From DATAFT01 sp035544635 (GTDB lineage Bacteria; Acidobacteriota; Thermoanaerobaculia; Multivoradales; Multivoraceae): 13,526 nt of DNA. Position numbers and translations under genes: made by a program. A model generated the notes under the pieces. That model ran no database searches, was not told where the DNA came from, and was given only the letters and a program-made list of their open reading frames with translations. The DNA is taken from NCBI GenBank assembly GCA_035544635.1, contig DATKDQ010000124.1:1-13526 (forward strand), read 5' to 3'. Below, piece after piece: positions 7,845 through 13,526 of this stretch. Every line of letters starts with the position of its first letter. Within the stretch, counting starts at the first letter, position 1.

Positions 7845-8111
7845 ATGGCCGGTGATGGAGCCCTCCCCAGCGGCACTCTGACCTTCCTCTTCACCGACAT
7901 CGAGGGCTCGACGCGGTGGCTGCGCGACCTCGGCAGCGCGTACGCGAAGCTGCTCGAGGATCAACGCGACCTGCTGCGGAAGGCGGGCGCCGAGCACGGA
8001 GGCCAGGTCGCCTCGCGTGCGGAACGGCTGCGCGCCGAGGCCCATGCCCTCGAGGAGACCCTGGGCATCCACGAGGCCTTCACCCCCGCGCCCACCGCGG
8101 GGACCGAGTAG
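7845..8111 (+). pseudogene. Truncated class III adenylate/guanylate cyclase remnant
   Basis: The 88-residue frame opens with the N-terminus of a class III nucleotide cyclase: SGTLTFLFTDIEGSTRWL (9-26) holds the first metal-binding Asp (D18), and RKAGAEHGGQV (45-55) leads into the next family segment. There the homology stops. The usual GDG(F) region with the second metal Asp, and the rest of the roughly 150-residue domain, are absent. An unrelated Ala/Glu-rich helix (about 56-78) and a stop codon follow. No continuation of the cyclase is visible in the other frames, so an internal deletion that fused two ends of a longer gene is likelier than a simple frameshift. It cannot be catalytic. AGGAGG (7815-7820), directly after the kinase stop, is 24 bases from this ATG but only 6 from an in-frame CTG at 7827, so the original start may be there (adding LSGDSA). 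It is probably cotranscribed with the kinase. Confidence 0.7.
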
Positions 8112-8177
8112 CCTCTCCGCGGACGAGCCGATCGCCGGCTCTCGACGGCGAGTGAGCGATTCCAGCTCCCGCCCTCG

Positions 8178-8206
8178 TTGTGACCTCCGGGGGATTCGGC
8201 TACGCT
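8178..8206 (+). promoter_or_regulatory. Candidate sigma70-type promoter for the beta-lactamase-like gene
   Basis: TTGTGA (8178-8183) and TACGCT (8201-8206) are separated by 17 bases, the ideal spacing. They match the -35 and -10 consensus at 4 and 3 of 6 positions. Transcription would start near 8213, about 16 bases upstream of the Shine-Dalgarno AAGGAG (8229-8234). Confidence 0.35.
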
Positions 8207-8244
8207 GTCAACATTCCCGCTCGACACCAAGGAGCTTCGAGCCC

Positions 8245-9582
8245 ATGAAGACCCGTCGCTCGCAGTCGGCCATTGTCGCCGTTATCGCCGTCCTCGTCGT
8301 CCTCCTGGTCGCAGCACCGCTGTCGGCCAACGGCCTCAAGGCGGCCAGGCCCGAGGAGGTCGGCCTGTCCTCGGAGCGCCTGGCCCGCATCGGAAAGCGC
8401 ATGCAGGCCTACGTCGACTCCGGCGAGATTCCCGGCGCACTGGCGCTGATCGCCCGTCACGGCAAGATCGCCTACGCCGAGCAGTGGGGCTTCGCGGACC
8501 GTGAGAAGCAGGTGCGGATGAACCCCGACACCCTGTTCCGCATCTACTCCATGACCAAGCCGATCACCTCGGTCGGAGTCATGATCCTCCACGAGGAGGG
8601 GCGTTTCCAGCTCACCGATCCGATCGCGCAGTACCTTCCCGAGCTGGCCGAGCTCGAGGTGCGCGGCGAGCAGGCCAATCCCGCGACCGGCGAGGTGGTC
8701 GTCACCACCCATGCGGCGCGCAACCCCGCGACCATCCGCGACCTCCTGCGGCACACCGCCGGGTTCACCTACGGCTTCTTCGGCAACACCGAGGTGGATC
8801 AGATGTACCGCCAGCAGGGAATCCTGTGGGACGACAAGGACATCGCCGAGACCGTGCGCAAGCTGGGCCAGGTGCCGCTGCGCTACGAGCCGGGCACGCG
8901 GTGGCACTACTCGGTCGCGGTCGACGTCCAGGGTCGTCTGATCGAGGTGGTCTCGGGTCAGCCGCTCGATCAGTTCCTGAAGGAGCGCATCTTCGAGCCG
9001 CTCGGCATGAAGGACACCTTCTTCGCTGTGCCCGACGGGAAGTGGGACCGCCTCGCGACCCTCTACTCGCCGGAGGGCACCGGCGAGGGCAGCGATCTCT
9101 TCCTCACCTCCCCGGGCGGCGGCGCCAAGAAGCCGCTGGTGCCGGCCGACTCCGAGCGAGCGAACCGCGGCTATCGCGGGGGCGTCTCCCACTTCTCGGG
9201 AGGCGGCGGGCTGGTCTCGAGCGCGATGGACTACCTGCGCTTCGCCCAGATGATGCTCGACGGAGGCGAGCTCGACGGCCGGCGCATCCTGTCGCGCAAG
9301 TCGGTCGAGCTGATGACCACCGACCATCTCGGCGACATCCCGGGGCTGTGGTCTCCCGGCTACGGCTTCGGGCTGGGCTTCGCAGTGCTCACCGACCTCG
9401 GCGCGACGGGAGCGCTGGGCTCGGTCGGCGAGTACAACTGGGGCGGTGCGGCGGGCACGCGGTTCTGGGTGGATCCCAAGGAGAGCCTGATCGGGATCTA
9501 CATGATCCAGATCCTCCCCCACACCGGCCTCGGTTACGGCACGGAGTTCCGGAGCTTCACCTACCAGGCGATCGCGGATTGA
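8245..9582 (+). CDS. Exported serine beta-lactamase-like hydrolase (EstB/class C fold)
   Basis: A 445-residue serine hydrolase of the beta-lactamase/penicillin-binding-protein-like superfamily. A signal peptide is clear: MKTRRSQS then the hydrophobic stretch AIVAVIAVLVVLLVAA, with likely cleavage after LSA (28). The catalytic SxxK is S102-M-T-K105. The second-motif tyrosine is Y222 in HYSVA, which carries YSV rather than the class C YxN. A third-motif-like WGG is at W399-G401. YSV with WGG is usual in the esterase-like branch (EstB and relatives), so an esterase or amidase is likelier than an antibiotic-inactivating enzyme. AAGGAG (8229-8234) lies 10 bases before the ATG. The frame stays open further upstream, but the signal peptide fixes the start. 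A candidate promoter lies upstream, and the small membrane gene follows 31 bases after the stop. Substrate unknown. Confidence 0.9.
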   Translation: MKTRRSQSAIVAVIAVLVVLLVAAPLSANGLKAARPEEVGLSSERLARIGKRMQAYVDSGEIPGALALIARHGKIAYAEQWGFADREKQVRMNPDTLFRIYSMTKPITSVGVMILHEEGRFQLTDPIAQYLPELAELEVRGEQANPATGEVVVTTHAARNPATIRDLLRHTAGFTYGFFGNTEVDQMYRQQGILWDDKDIAETVRKLGQVPLRYEPGTRWHYSVAVDVQGRLIEVVSGQPLDQFLKERIFEPLGMKDTFFAVPDGKWDRLATLYSPEGTGEGSDLFLTSPGGGAKKPLVPADSERANRGYRGGVSHFSGGGGLVSSAMDYLRFAQMMLDGGELDGRRILSRKSVELMTTDHLGDIPGLWSPGYGFGLGFAVLTDLGATGALGSVGEYNWGGAAGTRFWVDPKESLIGIYMIQILPHTGLGYGTEFRSFTYQAIAD

Positions 9583-9587
9583 TCGTG

Positions 9588-9605
9588 CCTCCGCCGGCCG
9601 GAGGG
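9588..9605 (+). promoter_or_regulatory. Hairpin burying the Shine-Dalgarno of the next gene
   Basis: CCTCCG (9588-9593) pairs perfectly with CGGAGG (9599-9604) around the loop CCGGC. The right arm contains the Shine-Dalgarno GGAGGG (9600-9605) of the TTG-start gene at 9614. The left arm starts 5 bases after the stop of the preceding gene, so a terminating ribosome would open the stem. This suggests translational coupling. Confidence 0.5.
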
Positions 9606-9613
9606 TCGAGCCC

Positions 9614-9883
9614 TTGAGCGCGCTTGCCCTACTGGCCTGGCTGTTGGCGGGGATCGCGGTGCTGGCGATCGCCTACCTGGTGCGGCCCCGGCAGGATCCG
9701 CTGGCGTTGGGGCCCACGATCCTCGCCGGCATCGGCGGCGCGGTTCTCGGAGGCATGGTGGCGACGCTGGTCGGGGGCGAAGAGGGAACGCCCGGGTTGC
9801 GCACCATCTTCTCCACCAGCGCCGGCGCGATGCTCGCGATGCTGCTGTTCCGGCTCAACTGGCGCAGCCGCAGAACGAAGTAG
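9614..9883 (+). CDS. Small three-helix membrane protein, GlsB/YeaQ/YmgE-like
   Basis: An 89-residue inner-membrane protein with a TTG start, supported by GGAGGG (9600-9605) 8 bases upstream. Three hydrophobic segments lie at about 3-22, 35-53 and 66-81. The middle one, with Gly-rich ILAGIGGAVLGGMVATLVGG after a PRQDPLALGPT loop, is characteristic of the GlsB/YeaQ/YmgE (formerly transglycosylase-associated) family, often linked to envelope stress but with no known biochemical role. The tail RLNWRSRRTK is positively charged and probably cytoplasmic. It lies 31 bases downstream of the hydrolase gene and is probably cotranscribed. The Shine-Dalgarno is in a hairpin. The family call is moderate; the membrane nature is clear. 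Confidence 0.75.
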   Translation: MSALALLAWLLAGIAVLAIAYLVRPRQDPLALGPTILAGIGGAVLGGMVATLVGGEEGTPGLRTIFSTSAGAMLAMLLFRLNWRSRRTK

Positions 9884-9906
9884 AAGAGCAGGGCGTTCCG
9901 AGGCGG

Positions 9907-9927
9907 CGCCGGCAGCAGGCACCGGCG
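9907..9927. terminator. Weak hairpin after the small membrane protein gene
   Basis: CGCCGG (9907-9912) pairs with CCGGCG (9922-9927) around a 9-base loop, 24 bases after the stop codon. No T-tract follows. Short GC-rich stems are expected by chance in such DNA, so a terminator role is only possible. Confidence 0.25.
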
Positions 9928-9966
9928 ACCGCGGGCGTCACGGCCGAGCGATCCAACGTCAATAGA

Positions 9967-10006
9967 GTGCGCCGCGCCCCCGCGGTCCGCCAAGGTGGCG
10001 CGGCAC
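9967..10006 (+). promoter_or_regulatory. Leader stem-loop just ahead of the ATPase ribosome-binding site
   Basis: CCGCGCC (9972-9978) pairs with GGCGCGG (9997-10003), and GTG (9967-9969) pairs with CAC (10004-10006), with a 2-base bulge and an 18-base loop. The stem ends 2 bases before the Shine-Dalgarno GGAAGGA (10009-10015). It may influence translation of the pump, but it does not itself occlude the site. Confidence 0.3.
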
Positions 10007-10024
10007 CTGGAAGGATCCTAAGGA

Positions 10025-12772
10025 ATGGAAGCCCAGCTCTGGCATGGCCTCAGCGCGGAGGAGGCGCTCGATCGCCTGGGCAGCACGAAGCAAGGGCTTT
10101 CGAGCGACGAGGCGGCGCGACGCCTCGAGCGGTACGGCCCCAACGAGCTCCGAGCCGCCGATCGCGTCTCGGCGTTCCAGCTCCTCCTCGCCCAGCTCAA
10201 GAACGCGCTCATCCTGATCCTGATCGCCGCGACCGTGCTGTCGGCCTTCCTCGGCCATCTGGTCGAGGCCATCACCATTCTGGTCATCGTGCTGTTCGCG
10301 GTCGTGCTCGGCTTCATCCAGGAGTACCGGGCCGAGAGGGCGATCGAGGCGCTGCAGCGAATGGCGGCGCCCAACGCGACAGTGCTCCGCGACGGCGAAG
10401 AGGTGAAGATCCCGGCCCGCGACCTGGTCCCGGGCGACCTCGTTCTCATTGCCGCCGGCGACCGCTGTCCCGCCGACGCGCGGCTCGTCACCGCGGTCAA
10501 CCTGCAGATCGAGGAGGCGGTGCTCACCGGCGAGTCGATGCCGGTCGAGAAGGTCAGCACCACGCTCGCCGCGACCGAGCTGCCGCTGGGCGACCGCAAG
10601 AACCTGGTCTTCGCCGGCACGGCCGCCACCTACGGTCGCGGCAGCGGCGCCGTCACCGCCACCGGCATGTCGACCGAGTTCGGCCGTATCGCCGGGATGT
10701 TGGCGACGATCGAGACCGGACGCACCTCGCTCCAGGACGCGCTCGACCGGGTCGGCCACGTCCTCGCGCGCGCCGCCATCGTCCTCATCCTCCTCATCGT
10801 CGGCATCGGCATCTTCCGCGGCCAGCCGCTGCTCGAAATGATCCTCTTCGGCATCGCGCTCGCGGTGGCGGTGGTGCCCGAAGCGCTGCCGGCGGTGGTC
10901 ACGATCTCGCTCGCGCTCGGAGTCCAGCGCATGGTGAAGCGCAACGCGCTGGTACGCCGCCTGCCGGCGGTGGAGGGACTGGGCAGCGTGTCGGTGATCT
11001 GCTCGGACAAGACCGGCACGCTCACCCGCGACGAGATGACGGTGCGCAGCATCTTCGTCGCCGGAAAGACGATCACCGTCACCGGTGCCGGCTATGAGCC
11101 CACCGGCACCTTCTCCACCGAGCAGGGAGAGCCGCTGGCCCATGGGGGTGAGGGGCAGGGGGGGCTGGCCGAGATGCTCGAGGCGCTCCTCGAGGCGGCG
11201 ACCCTGGCTTCGGACGCGCGGCTGCGCCCGCCGGCCGCGGAGGGCGACGGCAAGGATCTACGCGGCTGGCGCCTGCACGGCGACCCCACCGAGGGCGCGC
11301 TGGTGGTGGTGGCCGCCAAGCTCGGTGTGGACCGCGCCGCGCTCGAGGCGCGCTACCCGCGCACCGCGGAGACCCCGTTCACCGCCGAGAGCCGGCGCAT
11401 GACGACGCTTCACGACGCTCCCGGTGGCGGATCGCTCGCCTTCGCCAAGGGTGCGCCCGAGGTCATCCTCGCCGCGAGCTCCCACCAGCTCACGCGCGAC
11501 GGTGAGCGTCCCCTGGAGGAGGCCGATCGGCGTGCCGTGCTCGAGTCCGCGCTCGCCATGGCGCGGCAGGCGCTGCGCGTGCTCGCGGTGGCGCGCAAGT
11601 CCGACACCACGCTGGCCGCCGCCGAGGACGGCCTCACCTTTCTCGGCCTGGTCGGCATGTTCGACCCGCCGCGCGCCGAGGCCGCGCCGGCGATCCGCGT
11701 CTGCGAGCGGGCGGGCATCCTGGCGCTCATGATCACCGGCGACCATCCGGCGACGGCCGAGGCGGTGGCGCGCGAGCTCGGCATCCTCGACGGCGGCCGC
11801 GTCGTCACCGGCATCGAGCTCGACGAGATGGAGGACGAGGCGCTCGAGCGTCAGGTCGGAGAGATCAAGGTGTACGCCCGAGTGTCACCGGCGCACAAGC
11901 TGCGCGTGGTCTCGGCCTGGCAGCGGCGCGGCCACTACGTGGCGATGACCGGCGACGGCGTGAACGACGCGCCCGCGCTCAAGAAGGCCGACATCGGCGT
12001 TGCCATGGGACTGACCGGCACTGATGTCTCGCGCGAGGCGGCGGCGATGACGCTGACCGACGACAACTTCGCCTCGATCGTGGCCGCGATCGAGGAGGGT
12101 CGCCGCGTCTTCGGGAACGTGAAGAAGTACCTCATGTACCTGCTCTCCTGCAATATCGGAGAGATCGGACTGATGGTGGTGGCCTCGTTCGCGGGCCTGC
12201 CGCTGCCCCTGACCACGGTGCAGATCCTCTACGTCAACCTCGCGACCGACGGGCTGCCGGCGCTCGCGCTGGCGGTCGATCCCCCCGACGCCGACCTCAT
12301 GAGCCGGCCGCCGAGAGGTCGGCGATCCGGTCTTTTCTCGCGTCCGGTGGTCACGCTGATGCTGCTCGGCGGCGTGTGGGCGACCGTCGTCAACTCCGGC
12401 CTCTTCGCGTGGGTCCTCGCCGCCGGAGCGTCCGAGGCGAAGGCGCGCACCATGGTCTTCACCTCGATCGTGCTCACCGAGTTTTTCAAGGCCTACAGCT
12501 TCCGCTCGGAACGGCTGTCGGTAGCCGTGCGCCCGTTCGCGAACAAATGGCTGAACCTGGCGATCGGGTGGGAGCTGGTCCTGCTCGGCTTCATCCTCTA
12601 CTTCCCGCCCATGGAGCGTGTGTTCGGGACTCTCGCGATGAGCCAGCGCGAGCTCGCCGTGGTGGCGGGCGTCGCCGCCACCATCGTTCCGGTGCTCGAG
12701 ATCGGGAAGTGGTTCCTGCGGCGCGCCGAGCGCCGCCGCGAGCCGGCGGCGGGCTCGGCGGCGCCGGCGTAG
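10025..12772 (+). CDS. P2A-type calcium-transporting ATPase
   Basis: A 915-residue P-type cation pump of the inner membrane, probably exporting Ca2+ with ATP. The cytoplasmic machinery is complete: LTGES (167-171, dephosphorylation), SDKTGTLT (327-334, phosphorylated D328), KGAPE (475-479, nucleotide binding), TGD (571-573) and TGDGVNDAP (642-650). Ion-binding positions of animal SERCA all have counterparts: E286 in PEALPA (M4), N710 and E713 in CNIGE (M5), N738, T741 and D742 in NLATD (M6) and E819 in LTEFFKAYSFRSE (M8). About ten membrane segments lie near 58-75, 80-97, 250-265, 270-300, 700-720, 730-750, 775-800, 810-825, 845-860 and 878-895. GGAAGGA lies 9 bases before the ATG. A Gly-rich linker sits at 370-382. 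It stands alone and converges with the barrel-protein gene. A proton/potassium pump is less likely because of the ligand set. Confidence 0.92.
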   Translation: MEAQLWHGLSAEEALDRLGSTKQGLSSDEAARRLERYGPNELRAADRVSAFQLLLAQLKNALILILIAATVLSAFLGHLVEAITILVIVLFAVVLGFIQEYRAERAIEALQRMAAPNATVLRDGEEVKIPARDLVPGDLVLIAAGDRCPADARLVTAVNLQIEEAVLTGESMPVEKVSTTLAATELPLGDRKNLVFAGTAATYGRGSGAVTATGMSTEFGRIAGMLATIETGRTSLQDALDRVGHVLARAAIVLILLIVGIGIFRGQPLLEMILFGIALAVAVVPEALPAVVTISLALGVQRMVKRNALVRRLPAVEGLGSVSVICSDKTGTLTRDEMTVRSIFVAGKTITVTGAGYEPTGTFSTEQGEPLAHGGEGQGGLAEMLEALLEAATLASDARLRPPAAEGDGKDLRGWRLHGDPTEGALVVVAAKLGVDRAALEARYPRTAETPFTAESRRMTTLHDAPGGGSLAFAKGAPEVILAASSHQLTRDGERPLEEADRRAVLESALAMARQALRVLAVARKSDTTLAAAEDGLTFLGLVGMFDPPRAEAAPAIRVCERAGILALMITGDHPATAEAVARELGILDGGRVVTGIELDEMEDEALERQVGEIKVYARVSPAHKLRVVSAWQRRGHYVAMTGDGVNDAPALKKADIGVAMGLTGTDVSREAAAMTLTDDNFASIVAAIEEGRRVFGNVKKYLMYLLSCNIGEIGLMVVASFAGLPLPLTTVQILYVNLATDGLPALALAVDPPDADLMSRPPRGRRSGLFSRPVVTLMLLGGVWATVVNSGLFAWVLAAGASEAKARTMVFTSIVLTEFFKAYSFRSERLSVAVRPFANKWLNLAIGWELVLLGFILYFPPMERVFGTLAMSQRELAVVAGVAATIVPVLEIGKWFLRRAERRREPAAGSAAPA

Positions 12773-12789
12773 CGAGCCTCGACTCTCGC
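12772..12789. terminator. Short hairpin in the 21-base convergent gap
   Basis: GCGAG (12772-12776) pairs with CTCGC (12785-12789) around an 8-base loop. It starts on the last base of the ATPase stop and ends before the barrel-protein stop, so it could serve both strands. The stem is only 5 bp and there is no U-tract. Confidence 0.25.
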
Positions 12790-12793
12790 CCCT

Positions 12794-13504
12794 TCAGAAC
12801 CGGAACGACACGCCGGCGACGATCTCGCGGCCGCCGAGATCGATGTCGCCGAACCCTCGGAAGTCGCCACCGAGATCGTCCTCGACCGAATGCCAGCGGC
12901 CCTCGGCGAAGATGCCGAACGCGTCCGTGATCGGGATCTCGAGGCCGACCAGGAAGAAGCCGCCCACCGCGTTGCCGTCGGCCGTGAAGGTCCCGGAGAA
13001 AATCTCGGACCCGCGATCGAAATCGATGAACTCGCCCGACTCCTCGAGGTCGTAGCCGTAGAAGCCGATGCCGCCGCCCACGTACGGGCTGACCACGGCA
13101 TCGCGGCGCAGGATGTGGAACACCAGGCCGAGGTCGAGCTGGGTGATCTCGAGCGTGGTGTCGTGGACGATCTCGAAGCCGAGAGGATCGACGAAGTCGA
13201 TGAAGGCCGCCCTGCCCTTCCCCTCGTAGCGGCCGGCCGAGACCAGCACGCCGAAGCGCTCGGTGAGCATCCGCGTGTAGTCGACCCCGAAGATGGTGTC
13301 GTCGAAGTCGTCGACCGAGCCGGTGAAGTCGAAGGCGCGCTGATCCCAGTACTGGGACTCTCCGGCGGGCTGGAACTCGCCGATGCGCAGGCGCACGGTG
13401 TTCGGGTCGGGGTTGTAGGGACGGCGCCGCTGCGCCGCGGACGGGACGGCCGCCGCGATCGAGAGCACGACTACCAGGAGCGGAATGCAACGTCTCGGAT
13501 TCAT
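12794..13504 (-). CDS. Outer-membrane beta-barrel protein, OmpW/OmpA-like fold
   Basis: A 236-residue exported barrel. The signal peptide MNPRRCIPLLVVVLSIAAAVPSAAQ is clear, with cleavage near SAA/Q. The mature part consists of alternating hydrophobic/polar strands such as VRLRIGEFQPAG, FGVLVSAGRYEGK, LEITQLDLGLVFHIL, VSPYVGGGIGFYGYDL, FFLVGLEIPI and FGIFAEGRWHSVED. It ends in VAGVSFRF, a terminal Phe that fits the barrel-assembly (BAM) signal. The PYVGGGIGFYGY segment is common in small 8-strand barrels. The start at 13504 is favoured because GGAGG (13514-13518 on this strand) lies 9 bases upstream; the ATG at 13513 directly abuts GGAGG and is less likely. The function is unknown: an adhesion, permeability or structural role is possible. 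Its promoter lies beyond the right edge. Confidence 0.85.
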   Translation of the reverse strand: MNPRRCIPLLVVVLSIAAAVPSAAQRRRPYNPDPNTVRLRIGEFQPAGESQYWDQRAFDFTGSVDDFDDTIFGVDYTRMLTERFGVLVSAGRYEGKGRAAFIDFVDPLGFEIVHDTTLEITQLDLGLVFHILRRDAVVSPYVGGGIGFYGYDLEESGEFIDFDRGSEIFSGTFTADGNAVGGFFLVGLEIPITDAFGIFAEGRWHSVEDDLGGDFRGFGDIDLGGREIVAGVSFRF

Positions 13505-13526
13505 GACCGGCATCCTCCACACACCC

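Noticed and set aside
6162..8072. A long minus-strand open frame (636 codons) opposite the kinase and cyclase
   Set aside because: It mirrors the kinase, whose catalytic motifs are complete on the plus strand. The translation is a low-complexity Arg/Leu/Glu-rich product with no recognisable domain, as expected in GC-rich DNA.
8017..8244. An upstream extension of the beta-lactamase-like protein
   Set aside because: A clear signal peptide begins at 8245 with AAGGAG upstream; the extension overlaps the cyclase remnant and is compositionally random.
8200..9522. A 440-codon minus-strand open frame opposite the beta-lactamase-like gene
   Set aside because: The plus-strand product has a signal peptide and catalytic SMTK, YSV and WGG motifs; the antisense frame has none.
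9958..9968. AT-rich patch TCAATAGAGT as a -10 box for the ATPase
   Set aside because: TAGAGT matches 4 of 6 bases, but no -35-like hexamer lies 16-18 bases upstream.
9959..11143. A 394-codon minus-strand open frame opposite the start of the ATPase
   Set aside because: The plus strand encodes unmistakable P-type ATPase motifs here; the antisense product is Arg/Asp/His-rich without domains.
1..13526. CRISPR arrays, tRNA or rRNA genes, insertion sequences, phage or defence genes
   Set aside because: I looked for spaced direct repeats, tRNA-like folds, transposase or integrase motifs and defence-type domains and found none. The gene set is metabolic, signalling and envelope.

Overview
This is a GC-rich bacterial chromosomal window, densely packed with ordinary-looking genes. 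It shows no tRNA, rRNA, CRISPR array, insertion sequence or integrase, and no gene-free stretch longer than about 150 bases. An Acidobacteriota-like host is the best guess. That rests on three things: the secreted VWFA-related protein, the Ser/Thr kinase fused to a TolB-like domain and TPRs, and the very high GC content. It is an inference from gene style, not from a phylogenetic marker.

Layout from left to right. (1) The 3' part of a short-chain acyl-CoA (propionyl-CoA) synthetase, cut by the left edge. (2) A secreted protein joining a LolA-like N-terminal half to a VWFA-related C-terminal half. (3) On the minus strand, a TrmJ-type tRNA 2'-O-methyltransferase that converges on the VWFA gene and diverges from (4), a small EthD-family protein. 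The region between the two divergent genes holds a 15-bp tandem repeat. (5) A soluble Ser/Thr kinase/TolB-like/TPR signalling protein, followed at once by (6) a broken class III nucleotide cyclase that keeps only its first ~50 residues. (7) An exported serine beta-lactamase-like hydrolase, followed 31 bases later by (8) a small three-helix membrane protein of GlsB/YeaQ type with a TTG start. (9) A full-length P2A-type calcium-pump-like ATPase. (10) On the minus strand, converging on the ATPase, an outer-membrane beta-barrel protein.

There is no strong multi-gene system. The kinase and cyclase remnant look like a signalling pair in which the second member has decayed. The hydrolase and the small membrane protein look translationally coupled. 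The other genes look independent (carbon metabolism, tRNA modification, calcium export, envelope).

I do not see a convincing undescribed system. The points most worth a second look are a perfect Shine-Dalgarno that points to a CTG codon ahead of the cyclase remnant, a hairpin that buries the Shine-Dalgarno of the small membrane protein, the tandem repeat between trmJ and the EthD gene, and the LolA-like/VWFA fusion with a degenerate metal site.
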